Positions 51,832 through 61,286 of a stretch of DNA of 64,000 nucleotides are shown here, in pieces. Numbering within the stretch: position 1 is the stretch's first letter; the number at the start of each line of letters is the position of its first letter. The stretch comes from Mobilibacterium timonense. GTDB taxonomy: Bacteria > Bacillota > Clostridia > Peptostreptococcales > Anaerovoracaceae. Below the pieces are notes generated by a model. That model did no database searches. It worked only from the letters and a program-made list of their open reading frames with translations, and was not told the DNA's origin. Location: NCBI RefSeq assembly GCF_900155555.1, contig NZ_FUHN01000005.1, forward strand, positions 1-64,000, given 5' to 3'. A program made the translations under genes and the position numbers.

Positions 51832-54800
51832 TCACAATGCCAGGCATTCTCCAGTATGGAACAGATAGATATACATCTCCTCCACCCTGTACGGGCGGGC
51901 GTATTCCAGTGCCTCCTTGTACAGACGGAGCTGAGGGCGGTATTCATCCTTTATCCTTTCAAGCTCCTCCTCATGGCTGAAGCCAGACCGGAGGCTGCTG
52001 CTCTTGTAGTCGATGAGAACCAGCGAATCCCCCTCCTGGAAGCAGCAGTCAATGATGCCCTGTACCAGGATGTTTCTTCCATTTCTCTCGGTTCTTAGTG
52101 TAAACGGCTTTTCCTTCCTTAAAAGTCCCGCGGCTGCCGCCTTTCCGGCCCTCTGTCCCAGTTCTGACCGGAAGAACCCAAGTATCATCTCCATATCCAG
52201 AACATTGAAGACGTCCTCCCTGATGGCTCTCTTGTCCACCAGTTCTCTCGCTCTTTCCATGACGTAGTCGCTTCTTCCGGCGGCCGCATCCTCGCAGGCC
52301 ATGGAGAAATCCACATACTCCATTATCCTGTGATAGGCCGTACCCTTTTCCGCGGCGGTTATGGTGTGCGCGCTCCCGTAAGGGCTGAGGTGTACGTGCC
52401 TCACCGGCTCATGTTCCACTCTGTTCTCCGTTCCGTTCTCCGACCCGTGTCCTGAGCCTTCCACACCTTCGTCTTCGTCGTCCCAATCAGGCACCAGAGG
52501 CTCCGCCTGAGTAGCTTCGTTCCCCTCCAGTTCCTCGAGTCTCAACCTGCTGACGGAATATTTTGCAGGCAGTTCCAGGTCGTCCCGGTACGGATAGCTG
52601 AACTCCAGGCGTGACGCCACCTGGCTGTAGCCATCGCTGCTCCTGAGATCCCCGATCTTGCTGTGGCGGGTCATGAACTCCGTGAAAAATGCCGGCCGCA
52701 CCTGAGACGTGCCGACGTCGGCCGGCCTGATATTGAACTCGTTGTCCGGTGTCTTGAGGACGTTGTGGAGTATGTCCAGGTAGGTGTTCCTTCCGGCCAC
52801 CTCTCCGTCGAGTTTTTCCTCGCTGTTTACGGTGCCCACCAGCATGAGCTTTTCTTTGGCCCTGGTGAGCGCCACGTACAGGACCCGGAGATCCTCCTGG
52901 TACTCGTCCTCCTTGTCCTTCTCGTATATCAGCTGCTGGATCACCGTTGGCCTGTGGAACCCCTTTTCTCTGTCCACGAAGGTGATACCCATCCCCTCAT
53001 CCGCGTTGATCTGGACTCCCTTCATGAGTTTTGGCCTCATCCTCTGCGCTCCCAGTCCGGCTACGATCACAAAAGGAAACTCCAGCCCCTTGCTCTTGTG
53101 GATGGTCATGATCCGCACCAGATCGTCCTCTTCACCGACAGTCATAGTCTGTCCGGTCTTGATCTCCCTCTTTTTCAGAAGCTCAAGATAGCTGATGAAC
53201 CCGCCCAGTGAAGCGACACCGCCCTGCCGGTACTCGAGGGCCTTGTCCGCCAGGCTCCTCAGATTCGCCTGCTTCTGGGCGCCTCCGTACATTGCTCCTG
53301 CCAGCATGTAGAGTCCTGAGTCCACGAGAACATACCACAGAAAGTCCTCAAGCTCCATGGACACTGATTTTTCCTGCCAACGGCGTATACTCTCGAGCGC
53401 AGTGCAGCACTTCTCTCTCAGAGCTGCCTCTCCACCGCTGGCGCAGTACCAGAAAAACGCCTGATAATAAGGTTTTTGCCTGCTCACCGCCTTCTGCTCC
53501 GAGGCCTCTGCCCGGATGACGGCAAGCTCTCCTGCCGAGAACCCGAAGATACCCGAATGGAGCACGGATATGAGCGGGATGTCCCGCCTGGTGTTCTCCA
53601 CCAGCTGGATCAGCCTCAGCGCAAGTCCGATCTCCACCGTGTCGAAATACCCGGAGTCGTCGTTCACATATGCCGGGATGCCCGCCTCCTGCATGGCCTT
53701 GTAGTAGCTGTCCGCCTTTCCCTTCGTGCTCCTCATGAGCACCACGATATCTCTCGGGGTAGCCCGGCGGACCTTTCCTATGCTCCCGTCGAAAAACTCC
53801 GTTCCAATTATCTCGCCCGCTCTCTTCGCCACGAACCGGGCCTCTGCATCGATATTTCCCGGGCTCTCTTTTTCACCGCTCCCGGCGCCCGCAGATCCAA
53901 CTGCACTCTCCTCGTCGTCCGTATCGACCGCCGCGAGAGCTTCCATGTCAGGCTCTTCATCGTCTCCCTGATCTTTCACGAGGACGTCCACCTCAGGCGT
54001 CAGGTAATAAGTCGGGTCGTCCTTCCTGCCGTGCTTCAGGGCTGCGCTGTCGTCGTAACCCGGCATTATCTCCGCAAAAACATCGTTGATATAGGCCACG
54101 GTCGAGCCGCTGCTGCGGAAGTTGCTGTTGAGGTCGATCGCCACGGCGTCCCGGTTGTCCTCACTGGCGTATCTCCTCCTTGTCTCCATGAAGATCTCCG
54201 GCTCCGCCTGGCGGAACCTGTAGATGCTCTGCTTCACATCTCCCACCCGGAACACGTTGTCCGGCCTGGAGATGCGGTTAATCAGGGCCTCCTGTATGTA
54301 GTTGGTGTCCTGGTACTCGTCTATGAAAAAGAATCTGTATCTCTCCCGAAGGTCTGCGGCTATGCCGTCGTCGCGCAGTATGTCGAGGGCCATGTGCTCG
54401 ATGTCACCGAAGTCCACGGCGTTCAGCTCCTTCTTGCCCCTGGCGAATCTCTTCTCGAACTCCTTCATGATACCGATGTAGTACCTGAGGTATTTTTCGG
54501 TCTCGTACATCTCGGAAAAGGATGTTTCCAGGCCTTCCGGCGCGAATGCATCCGCCATGCCGCTGAGGATCCCCTTATACCCGAGTTTGCCGTCCCTCAG
54601 CGCCTTCACCTGATCCTTGATCTCGTTCCAGGCATCCTTTTCGGCCTTGGTTGCCGCCATCCTCTCGAAGGACGGCTTCCTTATTGCATCAAAAAAGGTC
54701 TCATCCACTTCTCCCGAAATGGCCTGATCCTTCCATTCTGTTATCTTCTCCATGTCCTTCATGAGCTTTTCCGCCATTTTAGGACAGCCTGCATCCTCTG

Positions 54801-55524
54801 CCAGGTCGTGGGTCCGGCGGCACAACCCTGCCGCCTCATCCATGCGCGACCGGATATAGGAGCACATCTTGTCGTAGACAGGGGAATCCTGAATGGAACC
54901 CTTGTCCGCCAGCTGGTCTGCGCATTTTTCCGCCCACTGGAAATAATCCGGCATGGCCCGGAGCTTTTCATAACTCTGTATGAGCTGGTCCCTGATGGCG
55001 TTCTCGTTCCTGTCCCCGCTGTAGTGTTCCATGAAGTCCCTGAAGGATCCGCCAGGAATGAGATCATCGTCCTCAAAGCAATCCTGGAACAGCTGCTCCA
55101 TCGTATCTATCTTGAGGAGGCTGTTCCTTGTATCGTCTATGACCCGGAACCCAGGCTCCATGTCGGTCTTGTAAAAGAATTCCTTTATCAGCTTCATGGC
55201 GAAGCCGTGGAAAGTCGAGATATTCGCCCGGTGCATGATGTCCAGCTGCCTTGACAGCTCCCTTCTCCTGTCCCTGTCAGAGGTGGTCGACATCTCTTTC
55301 CTTATCGCCTTCATGAGCTTCAGCTTCATCTCGGAGGCCGCTGCATTGGTGAAGGTCACGATGACCATCTGGTCCACATCCGCCTTTCCCGACGTTATGA
55401 TGCCGATTATCCTCTGGATCAGGACCGCCGTCTTGCCGGATCCCGCCGCCGCCGACACCAGGACGCTCTTGTCCGTCGTATCTATGGCTTCCTGCTGTTC
55501 TCTCGTAAAATGTATACCTGCCAT
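51832..55524 (-). CDS. addA: Helicase-exonuclease AddA
   Basis: A 1230-residue UvrD-like helicase with C-terminal PD-(D/E)xK nuclease. N-terminus FTREQQEAIDTTDKSVLVSAAAGSGKTAVL holds the Q motif and Walker A; FFIDEYQDTNYIQEALI is motif II; the nuclease core LVLIDYKSS lies near residue 1170. AddA normally works with AddB on double-strand breaks. No addB is adjacent here: the upstream neighbour is gpmI on the other strand. An acidic insertion occurs around residues 535-570. Confidence 0.94.
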   Translation of the reverse strand: MAGIHFTREQQEAIDTTDKSVLVSAAAGSGKTAVLIQRIIGIITSGKADVDQMVIVTFTNAAASEMKLKLMKAIRKEMSTTSDRDRRRELSRQLDIMHRANISTFHGFAMKLIKEFFYKTDMEPGFRVIDDTRNSLLKIDTMEQLFQDCFEDDDLIPGGSFRDFMEHYSGDRNENAIRDQLIQSYEKLRAMPDYFQWAEKCADQLADKGSIQDSPVYDKMCSYIRSRMDEAAGLCRRTHDLAEDAGCPKMAEKLMKDMEKITEWKDQAISGEVDETFFDAIRKPSFERMAATKAEKDAWNEIKDQVKALRDGKLGYKGILSGMADAFAPEGLETSFSEMYETEKYLRYYIGIMKEFEKRFARGKKELNAVDFGDIEHMALDILRDDGIAADLRERYRFFFIDEYQDTNYIQEALINRISRPDNVFRVGDVKQSIYRFRQAEPEIFMETRRRYASEDNRDAVAIDLNSNFRSSGSTVAYINDVFAEIMPGYDDSAALKHGRKDDPTYYLTPEVDVLVKDQGDDEEPDMEALAAVDTDDEESAVGSAGAGSGEKESPGNIDAEARFVAKRAGEIIGTEFFDGSIGKVRRATPRDIVVLMRSTKGKADSYYKAMQEAGIPAYVNDDSGYFDTVEIGLALRLIQLVENTRRDIPLISVLHSGIFGFSAGELAVIRAEASEQKAVSRQKPYYQAFFWYCASGGEAALREKCCTALESIRRWQEKSVSMELEDFLWYVLVDSGLYMLAGAMYGGAQKQANLRSLADKALEYRQGGVASLGGFISYLELLKKREIKTGQTMTVGEEDDLVRIMTIHKSKGLEFPFVIVAGLGAQRMRPKLMKGVQINADEGMGITFVDREKGFHRPTVIQQLIYEKDKEDEYQEDLRVLYVALTRAKEKLMLVGTVNSEEKLDGEVAGRNTYLDILHNVLKTPDNEFNIRPADVGTSQVRPAFFTEFMTRHSKIGDLRSSDGYSQVASRLEFSYPYRDDLELPAKYSVSRLRLEELEGNEATQAEPLVPDWDDEDEGVEGSGHGSENGTENRVEHEPVRHVHLSPYGSAHTITAAEKGTAYHRIMEYVDFSMACEDAAAGRSDYVMERARELVDKRAIREDVFNVLDMEMILGFFRSELGQRAGKAAAAGLLRKEKPFTLRTERNGRNILVQGIIDCCFQEGDSLVLIDYKSSSLRSGFSHEEELERIKDEYRPQLRLYKEALEYARPYRVEEMYIYLFHTGECLAL

Positions 55525-55636
55525 CTTTCCTCCCCGGAACTCTTCGACATTACACTGGTTATGATTTTACTACACCTCACCACCCATTGCACGGCCAGCG
55601 GGGTCTGCCCGTCATATCGCAACGCACCTGCCGGCC

Positions 55637-55665
55637 TTCAATTGATCACATCTCTTTGCTATAAT
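55637..55665 (+). promoter_or_regulatory. Promoter of gpmI
   Basis: TTCAAT, 17 bases, then TATAAT with extended -10 TGC. The start codon is 40 bases downstream. Confidence 0.6.
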
Positions 55666-55704
55666 TGCAGGGAAAAAAGTTTTTCGTTAAACCGGAGGTT
55701 TTAA

Positions 55705-57222
55705 ATGAAACACAGACCATCGATGCTGATGATCCTCGACGGCTTCGGAATTAGGGAAGAAGCCCACGGCAACGCCATTGCGGCCGCTGAGACCCCGAAT
55801 CTGGACAGGATATTCAGCAATTATCCACATATCACCCTGGAGGCCAGCGGTCCGGCCGTGGGCCTTCCCGAGGGACAGATGGGCAACTCAGAGGTGGGGC
55901 ACCTGAACATCGGAGGAGGTCAGGTGGTCCTCCAGGATCTGCCTAAGATAACACAGGCCATAAAGGACGGAGATTTCTTCGAGAACCCGGCCCTCCTTAA
56001 AGCCATGAAAAAAGCCGCGGAGGACGGTACCACCCTGCACATCATGGGGCTGCTGTCAGACGGCGGCGTGCACAGCCACATCGACCACCTGCTGGCCCTT
56101 CTGGACATGGCTAAGCAGAACAACGTGGCAGACGTGATCATCCACTGCTGGCTGGACGGAAGAGACGTCCCTCCGAGGAGCGCAGGAACATATTTCAGGA
56201 TCCTCCAGGATCACATGGACGAGATACAGCTCGGACGCATCGGGGTGATCTCCGGAAGATTCTACGCCATGGACAGAGATAAGAGATGGGACAGGCTGGA
56301 GCTCGCATACGATGCGCTCACCCTCTCCCAAGGAGACTTTGCAGAGAACTGGGAAGAAGCCCTGGAGAACAGCTATGGCAATGACGTATCCGACGAGTTC
56401 CTGGTTCCTGCAGTCGTTACTCCTGAGCCTATAAGAGATGGTGACTCCGTCATCTTCTTTAACTACAGACCTGACAGGGCCAGAGAGCTGACCCGGGCAC
56501 TGGTGGATCCGGATTTCGAAGGTTTCCGGAGAAAGGAATTCCCGACGGGCCTGACATTCGTATGCATGGCTCAGTACGATGAGACCATATCAAATGTGGA
56601 TATCGCCTATCCACCTGAGGTGGTCGAGCCTACTCTGGCAGAGACCATATCGAAGCTCGGGCTGAAGCAGCTCCATATAGCGGAGACCGAGAAATACGCC
56701 CACGTGACCTTTTTCCTGAACGGAGGCCTCGAAGAGCCATATCCGGGAGAAGACCGGATACTCGTGCCTTCGCCTAAGGTGGCGACCTATGATCTCCAGC
56801 CGGAGATGAGCGCACCGGAGGTAACAGAGAAGGTTCTTGAGGCCATAAGATCCGACAAGTACGACCTCATCATCCTGAACTTCGCCAACGCCGACATGGT
56901 GGGCCACACAGGCGTTTTCCAGGCGGCCGTACAGGCCATCGAGGCCTTGGACGGGCTGGTGCCGCAGATAACGGATGAGATTCTTGCAAGAGACGGCCAG
57001 GTCCTCCTCACCGCCGACCACGGTAATGCGGACTACATGCTTGACGATGACGGCAACGTGGTCACCAAGCACTCCCTGTCCCCTGTTCCGCTGTGCCATA
57101 TATGCAAAGAGCCGGTCCCTTTCAGGAAGGAGACCGGCAAGCTCGCTGATATCGCACCTACGCTCCTGACTCTCATGGGACTTGATGTCCCTGACGGGAT
57201 GACGGGAGACGTGCTGATCTGA
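55705..57222 (+). CDS. gpmI: 2,3-bisphosphoglycerate-independent phosphoglycerate mutase
   Basis: A 505-residue Mn-dependent alkaline-phosphatase-superfamily enzyme of lower glycolysis. MLMILDGFGIREE supplies metal ligands; the phosphoserine nucleophile is in GQMGNSEVGHLNIG; VLLTADHGNADYML and NFANADMVGHTG supply the second metal set. CGGAGG lies 7 bases before the ATG. It stands alone between addA and the shikimate genes. Confidence 0.96.
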   Translation: MKHRPSMLMILDGFGIREEAHGNAIAAAETPNLDRIFSNYPHITLEASGPAVGLPEGQMGNSEVGHLNIGGGQVVLQDLPKITQAIKDGDFFENPALLKAMKKAAEDGTTLHIMGLLSDGGVHSHIDHLLALLDMAKQNNVADVIIHCWLDGRDVPPRSAGTYFRILQDHMDEIQLGRIGVISGRFYAMDRDKRWDRLELAYDALTLSQGDFAENWEEALENSYGNDVSDEFLVPAVVTPEPIRDGDSVIFFNYRPDRARELTRALVDPDFEGFRRKEFPTGLTFVCMAQYDETISNVDIAYPPEVVEPTLAETISKLGLKQLHIAETEKYAHVTFFLNGGLEEPYPGEDRILVPSPKVATYDLQPEMSAPEVTEKVLEAIRSDKYDLIILNFANADMVGHTGVFQAAVQAIEALDGLVPQITDEILARDGQVLLTADHGNADYMLDDDGNVVTKHSLSPVPLCHICKEPVPFRKETGKLADIAPTLLTLMGLDVPDGMTGDVLI

Positions 57223-57261
57223 TCAGACACCGTATGAAATAATATGGGATATTCGTTCCGA

Positions 57262-57696
57262 TCACCTGGAAGCTATCTCTTCCAGCATGTCTATCGCATC
57301 GATGTAACCCTGAAAGCCTCTGCCGGTCACAGTGCCGGCGGCGGCTTTTCTTATATAAGACACCTTTCTGAACTCCTCGCGGCTGTCCGGATCAGAAATA
57401 TGGACCTCGATGGTCGGGATGCCCACGGCCTTCACTGCGTCCGCTATCGCAACGCTGGTGTGGGTATAGGCGGCCGGGTTGAACACGATCCCCTGCACTC
57501 CAGTGAAATACGCCTGCTGTATGGCGTCCACCAGGTCCCCCTCGTGGTTCGACTGGGAAAAAGCGATCTCGTGCGAGCCCCCCTTTTTCCTCAGGATCAT
57601 GTCGACCAGATCCTGGTAGGTCTCACGGCCGTATATCTCCGGCTCACGTATTCCAAGCATGTTCATGTTCGGGCCGTTCAGCACAAGAATTTTCAT
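57262..57696 (-). CDS. aroQ: Type II 3-dehydroquinate dehydratase
   Basis: A 144-residue dodecameric-type dehydroquinase. MKILVLNGPNMNMLGIREPEIYG is the family opening; the catalytic Tyr is in IYGRETYQDL, QSNHEGDLVDAIQ and FNPAAYTHTSVAI carry the rest of the site. It catalyses the third shikimate step. It lies 34 bases downstream of the AroC-AroE-AroK fusion and is probably co-transcribed, so steps 3, 4, 5 and 7 of the pathway are encoded together. Confidence 0.95.
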   Translation of the reverse strand: MKILVLNGPNMNMLGIREPEIYGRETYQDLVDMILRKKGGSHEIAFSQSNHEGDLVDAIQQAYFTGVQGIVFNPAAYTHTSVAIADAVKAVGIPTIEVHISDPDSREEFRKVSYIRKAAAGTVTGRGFQGYIDAIDMLEEIASR

Positions 57697-57730
57697 CTTT
57701 GTCCCACCTTTCTCCTGTGTTTCTGTTCTT

Positions 57731-60136
57731 CTATTCCATGTCCTCCACGTACTCCCTGAACCTCTCGCTCAGGTATTCCGCAAAATCGTTGATGTCGCGG
57801 TTGTAGGAGCCTTTTCCTCCGCCGAAAAAGTTCTTGTTGTGTATCTTGAAGTCTGCGGTCTTCTCGTAGATCCATCCACGCTCCTTGAGGAGCTTCTCTA
57901 CGCCCTTTCCCTGGCTGAGAGGCCTGTTCTTTACCGAAAGCATGGACAGCGGCCTACTTATGTAAACCACAACGCTGTTGGCCCTGATCGCCGTCCTGTT
58001 TTCCGGCCGGAGCACCGCCCCGCCACCTGTGGCGATAACCAGTCCTCTTCCGCTGCATACTTCCTTTATCACCTTGGATTCCATCGGCCGCATGACCTTT
58101 TCGCCCCGCTCGGGATCTCCTAATATCTGTCCCGGGGCCTCACCGAACTCCTTCGTAAACACCTTATCCGTGTCCACGAATTCCCGGTCCATGACCTTCG
58201 CCGTCCTCCTGGCCACGGAAGACTTGCCGCTCCCCGGCATGCCCACCAGAACAAGGCTCAGCTGATCAAGCCTGAGGCTCGTCTTTATCCTCTTCATGAG
58301 CTCAGGGTCATCATTGTCGCCCCGTCCCGTACCCATGCTCCACTCTTCCATCCACAGCCGGCTGCTCATGATCCCCTGGCCAATGAGCATGCCGAGGCCG
58401 TTTACGGTCCTGGTGCCGGCCTTTTCGGCATCCTGGAGGAATTTAGTCCTGGCGGGATCGTATATGAGATCTTCCACCAGCTTGAGGTCTTTAAAGTCTG
58501 AAAAAGATGTCCCGCACCCGTCCAGCGGAGAATCTCCGAAGGTCGCTCCCATCCCCACCGGCGTGGCGTTGATCATTATGTCCGCATCCGTGTGGCGCCT
58601 GAGATCGTCGTAGCTGCAGAAGCCTGCTCCTTTCCAGGCCGGATCCGACTTTGCCTTCGCCATCCTGGCTGGATCCCGGGTGACCACCAGGATCTTCCCG
58701 GCCTTCATCTGGCGCAGCCCTTCAACGACCGCCGAAGCGGCACCTCCGGTCCCCAGAACGAGCACCTTGCTGCCCTTTACTGTCACACCGGTGTCGCGGA
58801 GATTTCTCATGTGTCCCGCCACATCCGTGTTGTGGCCCACGAGCCTGCCATCACGAGTCCTCACTACCGTATTCACAGCCTGGAGGCGCTCAGCTTCAGG
58901 CGACAGCTCGTCCATTAAAGGTATCACGTTTCTCTTGTGAGGGCTGGTGACATTGAAGCCCTTGAATCGCTGGTCGCTGAGGATCTCCTTCAGCTGATCC
59001 TTCTCCACCCTGATCTTCTCGTAGCCGTAGTTCCCTATAAGGCCGTGAAGCTTCGGGGAAAGGCTGTGCTCCACCGGATCGCCCAGAAGCGCGAAATCCA
59101 GACCGCTCTCGTCCATGAGAGCGTCCATCAGCGCCAGGGCGGTCACCGCCTCTATCACCGGAACAGCCCTCGGCACAATGCATACGTCGTGTCGGCCCTT
59201 GATCTCCATGATCTCATCCTGCCCAGTCTCGATGTTGACCGTGTGCTGCGGACGGGCTATCGACGGCGTAGGCTTCATGGCCACCTGGAAAAGGATGTCC
59301 ATCCCCGTCGTAATACCTCCGGTGATGCCGCCGTGGTTGTTCGTGCGGGAGTATATCCGGCCGTCGTCTCCGAAATAGTATTCATCGTTGTTTTCCGAGC
59401 CTCTCATCCTCGCGCAGGCGAATCCGCTTCCGAACTGTATCCCCTTTACTGCGGGCACGCCGAACACGGCCTGGGATATCTTTCCTTCCATGCCCTGGAA
59501 CATGGCGTCTCCGACGCCTCCAGGGAATCCCTTGACCACGCACTGGATGATGCCTCCCACGGAGTCCTTTTCGGAGGCTGCCTGCTGGAGTATACTCTGG
59601 ATCTCCTGTTCGTCGGAGCTTCCGCCTATCTCTGCGATGCTGCCGCGGATCTCGATGCCCTTTTTTCCGAGCAACTGAAGCGCTATGCCCCCGGCGATGC
59701 ACATCGGTGCAGTCATCCTGCCGGACCACTCTCCGCCGCCGGGCTTGAGGCCGGCTTTTCCGTATTTCAGATACGCCCCGAGGTCCGCGTGGCCGGGGCG
59801 GATCTGGCTCCTGAACGAACCGTAGTCCTTAGAACGCATGTCGCCGTTCACGATGACGGCCTCGATCTCCCCGTCCCCGATACGGAGCATGCCGTCATCC
59901 GCCTCTTCCACGCCCGAACGAAAGATCACCCGATCCTTCTCGTTTCTACCGGTAGACGCGGCACTTCGGAGAGCGCCTCCTTTTTTTCCTGGAGACCTCC
60001 TGTCGAGAAAGAGCTGAAGCTCCTCCGGGTCGAAGGTCGCACCCGCAGGATAGTTCCTCATGACCACCCCGATCTCCCTGCTGTGGGACTCGCCGAAGAC
60101 TTCTATGTTGATGTTGCTGCCATACCTTGACGACAT
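57731..60136 (-). CDS. Fused chorismate synthase - shikimate dehydrogenase - shikimate kinase
   Basis: One uninterrupted 801-residue frame contains three shikimate enzymes. Residues 1-345 are AroC (FGESHSREIG, RPGHADLGAYLKYG, GRHDVCIVPRAVPV). About 345-615 is AroE (GDPVEHSLSPKLHG, NVTSPHKR with the catalytic Lys, AVNTVVR...GHNTD, NADP motif GTGGAASAV). About 628-801 is AroK (Walker A GMPGSGKSS, VDTDKVF, IATGGGAVLRPENR, lid NRPLSQGKG). All key residues seem present. Order differs from the fungal AROM pentafunctional protein, which lacks AroC. Linkers are short, so the frame is unlikely to be a sequencing artefact. Confidence 0.93.
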   Translation of the reverse strand: MSSRYGSNINIEVFGESHSREIGVVMRNYPAGATFDPEELQLFLDRRSPGKKGGALRSAASTGRNEKDRVIFRSGVEEADDGMLRIGDGEIEAVIVNGDMRSKDYGSFRSQIRPGHADLGAYLKYGKAGLKPGGGEWSGRMTAPMCIAGGIALQLLGKKGIEIRGSIAEIGGSSDEQEIQSILQQAASEKDSVGGIIQCVVKGFPGGVGDAMFQGMEGKISQAVFGVPAVKGIQFGSGFACARMRGSENNDEYYFGDDGRIYSRTNNHGGITGGITTGMDILFQVAMKPTPSIARPQHTVNIETGQDEIMEIKGRHDVCIVPRAVPVIEAVTALALMDALMDESGLDFALLGDPVEHSLSPKLHGLIGNYGYEKIRVEKDQLKEILSDQRFKGFNVTSPHKRNVIPLMDELSPEAERLQAVNTVVRTRDGRLVGHNTDVAGHMRNLRDTGVTVKGSKVLVLGTGGAASAVVEGLRQMKAGKILVVTRDPARMAKAKSDPAWKGAGFCSYDDLRRHTDADIMINATPVGMGATFGDSPLDGCGTSFSDFKDLKLVEDLIYDPARTKFLQDAEKAGTRTVNGLGMLIGQGIMSSRLWMEEWSMGTGRGDNDDPELMKRIKTSLRLDQLSLVLVGMPGSGKSSVARRTAKVMDREFVDTDKVFTKEFGEAPGQILGDPERGEKVMRPMESKVIKEVCSGRGLVIATGGGAVLRPENRTAIRANSVVVYISRPLSMLSVKNRPLSQGKGVEKLLKERGWIYEKTADFKIHNKNFFGGGKGSYNRDINDFAEYLSERFREYVEDME

Positions 60137-60182
60137 ATCTTTTCCCTCACCTTGTTCTCTGCCGGAAATGCTCTGTTTACAG

Positions 60183-60209
60183 AAAAAGCGGAAATCTTTC
60201 GACTTCCGC
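60183..60209 (-). terminator. Terminator after rpoZ
   Basis: GCGGAAGTC-GAAA-GATTTCCGC on the minus strand with a wobble pair, followed by five T. It separates rpoZ from the fused aro gene. Confidence 0.75.
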
Positions 60210-60237
60210 CTGAATGATCACATATTGATACCCCGGT

Positions 60238-60612
60238 CTACAGGATCTCGCTGTTATCTTCCTCACCGTCATCTTCCACAGGATCGACCTCTGCATCCTG
60301 ATCCGACAGAGCATTCTCAGCTTCTTCCTCTTCGGCCTCTGCCTCTGCGTCAACATCGTCTGTGATGTCTGCAGCCTCAGCCTCCATGGTCTCCTCCTGA
60401 GCGTCCTCCTGGTTGTCCTCGACCCTCTTGTAGGTGATCAGGTCCTCGGCGATCTCATATGTAGCCGTGCTCACAGGGCGCTCCTGAGCATGCTCGGTCA
60501 GCACAGGCTTGTTGTCGATGATATCTCTGGCTCTCTTTGCGGCCAGCATGGCAAGGGTATACTTGCTGTCGGCCTTCTTGGTCAGTTCGTTGATAGATGG
60601 ATACAAAAGCAT
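60238..60612 (-). CDS. rpoZ: RNA polymerase omega subunit with acidic C-terminal tail
   Basis: A 124-residue protein. Residues 1-65 are the omega core (YPSINELTKKADSKYTLAMLAAKRARDII), which helps assemble RNA polymerase. The last ~55 residues are almost wholly Asp/Glu/Ala (DVDAEAEAEEEEAEN), extending it well beyond the usual 65-90 residues. Its start shares a base with the gmk stop, so it is translated with gmk. Confidence 0.9.
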   Translation of the reverse strand: MLLYPSINELTKKADSKYTLAMLAAKRARDIIDNKPVLTEHAQERPVSTATYEIAEDLITYKRVEDNQEDAQEETMEAEAADITDDVDAEAEAEEEEAENALSDQDAEVDPVEDDGEEDNSEIL

Positions 60613-61235
60613 TATTCTTCCTCCTCGTATTTGCGGATCAGTGGCATTATCTTCGACGGAACTCTGGACTCCTCAGCCCTGATGATGCTCTCAGTCAGGG
60701 ACACAGCCCTGTCCAGTTCATCGTTCACCACGTAATAGTCATATTCTCCAATGAGCTTTATTTCGTTAAGAGCCTTCGCCAGTCTCTTCTCCACCACATC
60801 AGGGGCATCCGTGCCGCGGCCTGTCAGCCTCTCCCTCAGCACCTTGAGTGATGGAGGAAGTATGAATATCAATACGCTTTCAGGCATGGACCTCTTTACC
60901 TGCAGGCCTCCCTGTATGTCGATCTCCAGAAGCACGTTGTGCTTCATGTCGAGCCTCTTCATCACCGCGTCCCTCGGAGTCCCGTACCTGTGGTCGTAGA
61001 CCTGTGCGTGTTCCAGGAGGTTGCCTTCCTCTATGTTCCTGAGGAATTCCTCCTCTGAGACGAAGAAGTAGTCCTTTCCGTGGACCTCTCCCGGCCGTGG
61101 TTCTCTTGTTGTCATCGATATGGACAGATCCATGTGCAGGTCTTCCTTGACTCTCTTGCATATGGTGCCCTTGCCGGCTCCGGAGGGTCCTGAAACAACG
61201 AACAGCTTGCCTCCCCGGCCAAACGAATCTCTCAT
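60612..61235 (-). CDS. gmk: Guanylate kinase
   Basis: A 207-residue P-loop kinase converting GMP to GDP. Walker A is GPSGAGKGTICKR; GMP-binding residues lie in SMTTREPRPGEVHGKDYFFV; the lid region shows ERLTGRGTDAPDVVEKRLAKA. It is in the conserved yicC-gmk-rpoZ order, here with a CPBP gene between yicC and gmk. Confidence 0.96.
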   Translation of the reverse strand: MRDSFGRGGKLFVVSGPSGAGKGTICKRVKEDLHMDLSISMTTREPRPGEVHGKDYFFVSEEEFLRNIEEGNLLEHAQVYDHRYGTPRDAVMKRLDMKHNVLLEIDIQGGLQVKRSMPESVLIFILPPSLKVLRERLTGRGTDAPDVVEKRLAKALNEIKLIGEYDYYVVNDELDRAVSLTESIIRAEESRVPSKIMPLIRKYEEEE

Positions 61236-61286
61236 AGCTATGTCCTTTCTGTGACTAAATATTTTACCACAGTTCAGGCTTTTTCA

